From: Gammaproteobacteria bacterium
GTDB lineage: Bacteria > Pseudomonadota > Gammaproteobacteria > Steroidobacterales > Steroidobacteraceae
Assembly: GCA_028293765.1 (NCBI GenBank)
Contig: JAQGOG010000011.1
Coordinates: 35,767-99,766, forward strand
Direction of reading: 5' to 3'
Length of the DNA stretch: 64,000 nucleotides
Shown here: positions 60,223 to 64,000 of the stretch, in pieces
Layout: the number at the start of each line of letters is the position of its first letter
How positions within the stretch are numbered: the first letter of the stretch is position 1
Notes under the pieces: model-generated
Databases searched by the model: none
What the model saw: the letters and a program-made list of their open reading frames with translations, nothing else
Told to the model about the DNA's origin: nothing
Program-made: the position numbers and the translations under genes

Positions 60223-61036
60223 TTGTTGCGGTAACGGCCTCGAGCACGCGCGCGCTCAGCAGCGCCGCCAGCTCATCGGTGTGACGGTATTCGGCCATCG
60301 AGGGTGCAATCGCGGTTTCCGCGCGCGTCGCCGGATGCAGATAGATTTCACTGCTGCCCGGCGGCAGCCGCGCGAGGATCTCGAGGAACGTCTGTTCGTC
60401 CAGGGACCCGCTGCAGGCGATCCCAAAGACCCGGTCGTTGAAGGTAATTCCCTGGGCGCGCAGGCGGCTCTTCATCAATGCCAGCCACGGCGCCAGCAAC
60501 GCCGTGCTCGCTGCCCCAGCCATGACCCCGCCGCGCCTGGCGAACCACAGAGGCTCCTGCGGCACCCTTACGGCGCGCATGCCGAATTCGCGGCCGATTC
60601 TCAATATCATATTCAACAGAGTCGGATGCAGATGGAAATGCTTGTGAGTGTTCACATGATCCAACTGCAGACCGGTCCGCGCGAACGCTGCGAACTGGGC
60701 CCGGATTTCGGCCTCGAGCTGGCTGCGCACACCGGGCAGCGCGAAATACCGCACTCCGTCCACGAACATACGGTTTCCGAAGCGGCCGTCGCTGTCGACG
60801 AGAGCGGGAATCAGCCGCCGGGGCAACACTGCCCAGCCATCCGCCAGAACCAGATGAAGACCCACGCGCAGCTGCGGCAGGTGACGCGCGATCCGGACGG
60901 CAGCCGCCGTTGCCGGGGCCCCGACCATGAGACTGGCCGCCGTGAGTACTCCTGCCGCACTGGCCCGGTCGACGGCTTCGTTGACGGCCTCGTGCAGACC
61001 GAAATCGTCGGCCGTCACGATCAGGAATTTTTTCAT
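60191..61036 (-). CDS. hpnK: Hopanoid biosynthesis deacetylase HpnK
   Basis: 281 residues of the YdjC/ChbG deacetylase family: MKKFLIVTADDFGLHEAVNE (Asp-Asp metal site), RVGLHLVLADG, LDHVNTHKHFHLHPTLL and SSEIYLHPATRAE. HpnK removes the acetyl group from N-acetylglucosaminyl bacteriohopanetetrol. The ATG at 61036 begins the conserved domain; upstream codons (to 61150) overlap the hpnI gene. Third gene of the minus-strand run hpnJ-hpnI-hpnK, 82 bp after hpnI, and followed by the GNAT gene. Confidence 0.92.
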   Translation of the reverse strand: MKKFLIVTADDFGLHEAVNEAVDRASAAGVLTAASLMVGAPATAAAVRIARHLPQLRVGLHLVLADGWAVLPRRLIPALVDSDGRFGNRMFVDGVRYFALPGVRSQLEAEIRAQFAAFARTGLQLDHVNTHKHFHLHPTLLNMILRIGREFGMRAVRVPQEPLWFARRGGVMAGAASTALLAPWLALMKSRLRAQGITFNDRVFGIACSGSLDEQTFLEILARLPPGSSEIYLHPATRAETAIAPSMAEYRHTDELAALLSARVLEAVTATNAIRGGYCDL

Positions 61037-61118
61037 TAGGGCCGGTGCGCGCCGCCGGCCGGCCAGCGACGTTGTTTGGGATGGAGCGGACGCGAAGCGG
61101 GGCGTTATTATCTCGTAT

Positions 61119-62291
61119 TCACGACAGCTTGCGCATGATGCCGTCGGCACCGACGTCGAATTCGCTCCCCCGCCAAGTGAGCCGCGAGGTGAAGAAGCTT
61201 CGCCACCAGACCCAGCAGATCAACACGTCCCGCGCGGGCACGAGCCATAAATCCGCAAGCAACGGTCGCTCGCCGCGCAGCCGATGCGCAAAATGCAAAG
61301 CCAGCCGCGCCACAACCGTAGTCTGGAACAGGGCCCATGCAGCCAGCCGCAAGGATGGCTCCGCGACGGCGGTGAGGGCGAGCCCAAAGGTCGCCAGGGG
61401 CAGGCTGAAGGTCAGGAAAATCAAGCGAAAACTGCGCGGCCGCAGCACCCGTAGCGTCCGCATCCAGCGTAGCTCGTGGCGAGTCAGCAAGGCCAGGGTC
61501 GGCTCGTGGTGCTCCGCCCTGAGCAGATAGGGCGACAGCGCGATCCGCAGCCCGAGGCCGCGCACCAGTTCACCCAATCGATAATCGTCGGCAAGATGGT
61601 CCGCTATGGCCCGCAGTCCGCCGATCGCCTGCAACGTACTGCGCCGCAGGCACATGGTTTGACCGGAGACGTAGCTCTCATGGCCGAACAGCCACGCCAG
61701 CAGCACCGAGGGGATATACCATTCATTGACGTACATCGCGCCCAGACGCGACCAGACCTGTGTTGTCGGCATGCCGCGGTAAACGCAGGTGACCAGGCCC
61801 ACCTTGGGATCCAACAGCGAGGCCGTCACCGTCCTGAGGTAGTCGGGTCCGACGAACGCATCGCTGTCCGAGATCGCCAGCACATCGTGGCGCGCCCGCG
61901 ATAGCATATTGACGAGGCTGCTGATCTTGCGGTTGTTCCCGTGCTGCTGCGAATCGATCACGACAACGATAGGCACCGACGGCAGCTCCGCCACCAGCCG
62001 CTCCACTACACGCAGCGCGGGATCAGCCGGATCGCGCACGCCGAATACGATCTGGTATTCCGGGTAGTCCTGTTGACAGAACGAGCGCAGGTTTTCGTAC
62101 AAGCCCGGCTCCGCGCCGCACAGAGGCTTGAGTACCGTAACCGGCGGAAGCTTCGACGGCGTCTTTACCGTCCTGCGGATCCGCCAGGCGATGACTGCTA
62201 CGAGGGCGAGCACGGCGTAGCCTGCCGCGACGGCCAGGCTGGCGAAGCCAACGATCCCCTCGAGCGGGTGAATCGAAAGCACCGGCTCCAT
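61119..62291 (-). CDS. hpnI: Hopanoid glycosyltransferase HpnI
   Basis: 390 residues, GT2/GT21-type. An N-terminal helix (GFASLAVAAGYAVLALVAVI), catalytic regions VTVLKPLCGAEPGLYENL, DSQQHGNNRKISSLVNM, and the D-x-D site in LAISDSDAFVGPDYL; later QTMCLRRSTLQAIGGL and C-terminal membrane helices. HpnI adds N-acetylglucosamine to bacteriohopanetetrol in the inner membrane. It begins 3 bp after hpnJ and leads to hpnK. Confidence 0.92.
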   Translation of the reverse strand: MEPVLSIHPLEGIVGFASLAVAAGYAVLALVAVIAWRIRRTVKTPSKLPPVTVLKPLCGAEPGLYENLRSFCQQDYPEYQIVFGVRDPADPALRVVERLVAELPSVPIVVVIDSQQHGNNRKISSLVNMLSRARHDVLAISDSDAFVGPDYLRTVTASLLDPKVGLVTCVYRGMPTTQVWSRLGAMYVNEWYIPSVLLAWLFGHESYVSGQTMCLRRSTLQAIGGLRAIADHLADDYRLGELVRGLGLRIALSPYLLRAEHHEPTLALLTRHELRWMRTLRVLRPRSFRLIFLTFSLPLATFGLALTAVAEPSLRLAAWALFQTTVVARLALHFAHRLRGERPLLADLWLVPARDVLICWVWWRSFFTSRLTWRGSEFDVGADGIMRKLS

Positions 62292-62294
62292 CTT

Positions 62295-63752
62295 CTAAGC
62301 TCCGTGCGCGCGCAGGAAGCGGAAAAACTCCACGCCCTCGCGCAGGCGCCGTTTCATCATGTCCCAGCTCGTCAGCATCTCCCTGACGATTTCCCAGATC
62401 TTGCCGGGACGGAAATAGAAGCGCTTATAGAACACCTCCATGCTGTGGAAGATCTGTTCCTTCGACAGGTGGGGGTAGCTGATCGCGGCGAGCTGGACGC
62501 CCTTGTCGTTGACGAGGTTCATGAGGTCGCTCTCCTGCAGCCAGCCGTTGGCGAGCGCCTGTTTGTACAGTGTCGTGCCGGGGTAGGGCGCGGCCAGCGA
62601 CACCTGGATCGTGTGCGGGTTGATTTCCTTGGCGAAAGCGATCGTCTTCTCGATCGTTTCCGTGGTCTCGCCCGGCAGTCCCAGGATGAAGGTTCCGTGG
62701 ATCAGGATGCCGAGTTTGCGGCAGTCGGCGGTGAAGCGTCGCGCGATGTCCGTGCGCAGTCCCTTCTTGATGTTATGGAGGATCTGGTCGTCGCCGGATT
62801 CATACCCGACCAACAGCAGGCGCAGTCCGTTGTCCTTCATCACTTTCAACGTGTCGTAGGGCACGTTGGCCTTGGCATTGCAACTCCAGATCATACCGAG
62901 AGCGCCCATGCCGCGCGCGATGGCTTCTACACGCGGCAGGTTGGAGGAATCCGTGAAGGTATCGTCATCGAACATGACCTCTTTTACTTCCGGCATGTTC
63001 TCCTTGATCCAGCGCACTTCGGCGATGACGTTCTGCGCCGAGCGTACGCGGTAGCGGTGGCCGCCGACCGTTTGCGGCCAGAGGCAGAACGTGCATTTCG
63101 AGCGGCAGCCGCGCCCCGTGTAGAAGCTGATGTAAGGATGCTTGAGGTAGCCGATGAAGTAATTCTCGATCTTCAGATCGCGCTGGTAGACCGGAGCGAC
63201 GAACGGCAGCTCATCCATGTTCTCGAGGATCGCGCGCGGCGGATTGTGCACGACGCGCCCGTTCTCGCCGCGATAGGAGAGTCCCTTGATGTCCGTCAGC
63301 GGCAGCCCTGCGGCGACTTCCGCGCAGGTGTAATCGAATTCCTCGCGGCAGACGAAGTCCAGGGCGTCGCTTGCTTGCAGTGCGCCGTCCGGGTCGACCA
63401 TGGTCTTGGCGCCGACCAGTCCGATCGTGATGCGCGGGTTGTCCTGCTTCAGGAGTTCCGCGAAGCGGGCATCTGTTGGAAAGGACGGCGTGCTGGTATG
63501 CATGATCACGAGGTCGTAACCGCTCGCGATGGCGCGAGTCTGTTCGACAGTCAGCTCATCAGCCGGCGCATCGAGCACGCGCGAGCCCGGCACCAGTGCG
63601 GCGGGCTGGGCCAGCCAGGTGGGGTACCAGAATGATTTGATTTCGCGCTTGGCCTGGTAGCGCGAGCCCGCGCCGCCGTCGAAGCCATCGAACGACGGCG
63701 CCTGTAGAAACAGCGTCTTCAGCGGCTGTCCGGTGGGGGAATGAGAAGTCAT
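62295..63752 (-). CDS. hpnJ: Hopanoid radical SAM enzyme HpnJ
   Basis: 485 residues. N-terminal cobalamin-binding-like region, then the radical SAM cluster motif CRSKCTFC in FYTGRGCRSKCTFCLWPQ, KEVMFDDDTFTDSSNL, LLVGYESGDDQIL and FILGLPGETTETI. HpnJ converts the glucosamine headgroup to the cyclitol ether of bacteriohopanetetrol. First gene of the hpnJ-I-K run, with 90 bp of promoter space before the acyltransferase end. A GATAGGCAAA motif and a degenerate version of the 17-bp palindrome (63792-63808) lie in that space. Confidence 0.94.
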   Translation of the reverse strand: MTSHSPTGQPLKTLFLQAPSFDGFDGGAGSRYQAKREIKSFWYPTWLAQPAALVPGSRVLDAPADELTVEQTRAIASGYDLVIMHTSTPSFPTDARFAELLKQDNPRITIGLVGAKTMVDPDGALQASDALDFVCREEFDYTCAEVAAGLPLTDIKGLSYRGENGRVVHNPPRAILENMDELPFVAPVYQRDLKIENYFIGYLKHPYISFYTGRGCRSKCTFCLWPQTVGGHRYRVRSAQNVIAEVRWIKENMPEVKEVMFDDDTFTDSSNLPRVEAIARGMGALGMIWSCNAKANVPYDTLKVMKDNGLRLLLVGYESGDDQILHNIKKGLRTDIARRFTADCRKLGILIHGTFILGLPGETTETIEKTIAFAKEINPHTIQVSLAAPYPGTTLYKQALANGWLQESDLMNLVNDKGVQLAAISYPHLSKEQIFHSMEVFYKRFYFRPGKIWEIVREMLTSWDMMKRRLREGVEFFRFLRAHGA

Positions 63753-63842
63753 TTACGCTCGCTGTCAGTCTGTTAGGTTGAGTGGCGGTAAGCTTTGCAT
63801 TTTAAGGTACTGTGAGCGGTACTGATAGGCAAAGTTCTCAGC

Positions 63843-64000
63843 TCAGGAGGCGCAGCCGTGCGGCGCGTGCCGACCGTAGTAGTCCGGGTAGTCGTCGGTG
63901 AGGCCCTTGAACCTGCGGTGGATCCACAGGTACTGCTCGGGGACGCTGCGGACCTGGGCCTCGATCATGTGATTGAAGCGCTCGGTGTCGGCCACCGGGG
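63843..64000 (-). CDS. C-terminal end of an LpxL/HtrB-like lipid acyltransferase (cut by window)
   Basis: The last 51 codons, minus strand, reading RFNHMIEAQVRSVPEQYLWI and HRRFKGLTDDYPDYYGRH, then stop at 63843. The RxxPEQYLWIHRRFK signature is the C-terminus of lysophospholipid/lipid A acyltransferases; the catalytic region is outside the window. It likely lies in the same transcription direction as the hopanoid genes, 90 bp upstream. Confidence 0.85.
   Translation of the reverse strand, partial: PVADTERFNHMIEAQVRSVPEQYLWIHRRFKGLTDDYPDYYGRHAPHGCAS

Noticed and set aside
61941..63635. 564-codon plus-strand open frame
   Set aside because: Antisense to hpnI/hpnJ; a GC-rich shadow with low-complexity Arg/Asp composition.

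Overview
This is a 64 kb, GC-rich chromosomal window, probably from a Gram-negative proteobacterium. Outer-membrane features support that: a two-partner secretion pair, a TonB-dependent receptor and the end of a lipid A-type acyltransferase. Hopanoid tailoring genes (hpnJ-hpnI-hpnK), DUF1552/DUF1592 proteins and many secreted amidohydrolases suggest a free-living heterotroph. A gammaproteobacterium of the Steroidobacter/Nevskiales kind is my best guess, but no rRNA or housekeeping marker is present to fix it. I saw no tRNA, rRNA, CRISPR array, IS element or phage gene.

Layout. 1-7.1 kb: signalling block with the end of a LuxR-type protein, a FixJ-type response regulator, a lone receiver domain, and an 1851-residue Ser/Thr kinase-like/ATPase/GAF/PAS/histidine kinase. 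7.3-11.2 kb: GlcG/HbpS-like protein, glutathione-independent formaldehyde dehydrogenase with a strong terminator, a Rieske oxygenase, and an exported-looking SDR. 11.3-13.3 kb: a frame-broken glyoxalase-fold pseudogene and a DUF1615 lipoprotein. 13.3-18.7 kb (minus): DUF1592 cytochrome-like protein, DUF1552 protein and ankyrin protein. 19.3-25.6 kb: TpsB transporter, TpsA adhesin with a Cys-rich tandem repeat, and a FecR-domain protein. 25.8-32 kb: MscS channel, YqhA protein, amidohydrolase, SDR, PepSY membrane protein.

32-44.5 kb: a Fur-box-like site, a MocR-type regulator, a TonB siderophore-type receptor, a PaiB-like protein and four amidohydrolases. The last five genes (PaiB plus four amidohydrolases) are chained by 4-bp start/stop overlaps. 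This is one of the two best candidates for an undescribed system: uptake plus periplasmic hydrolysis of an unknown cyclic amide or peptide-like compound. 44.5-46.8 kb: a winged-helix regulator with a membrane partner, followed by a cluster of decayed fragments (M20 peptidase tail, internally deleted LuxR ATPase, NAD-binding stub).

46.8-54.2 kb: two GH13 enzymes, then DUF4331-TPR-HupE. 54.3-59.4 kb: a ChrA-type transporter, then exported thioredoxin - DUF4266 - DUF3570 - ApbE, and a PAP2 phosphatase. Two copies of a 17-bp palindrome (ACTTTG-N5-CAAAGT) sit at the two ends of the thioredoxin-to-PAP2 block. DUF3570 carries a DALSGSS sequence resembling ApbE flavinylation sites; this is the second best candidate. 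59.5-64 kb (minus): GNAT acetyltransferase, hpnK, hpnI, hpnJ, and the C-terminal end of an LpxL/HtrB-like acyltransferase cut by the window edge.

All functional names are by recognition of motifs and family resemblance; no database search was run.
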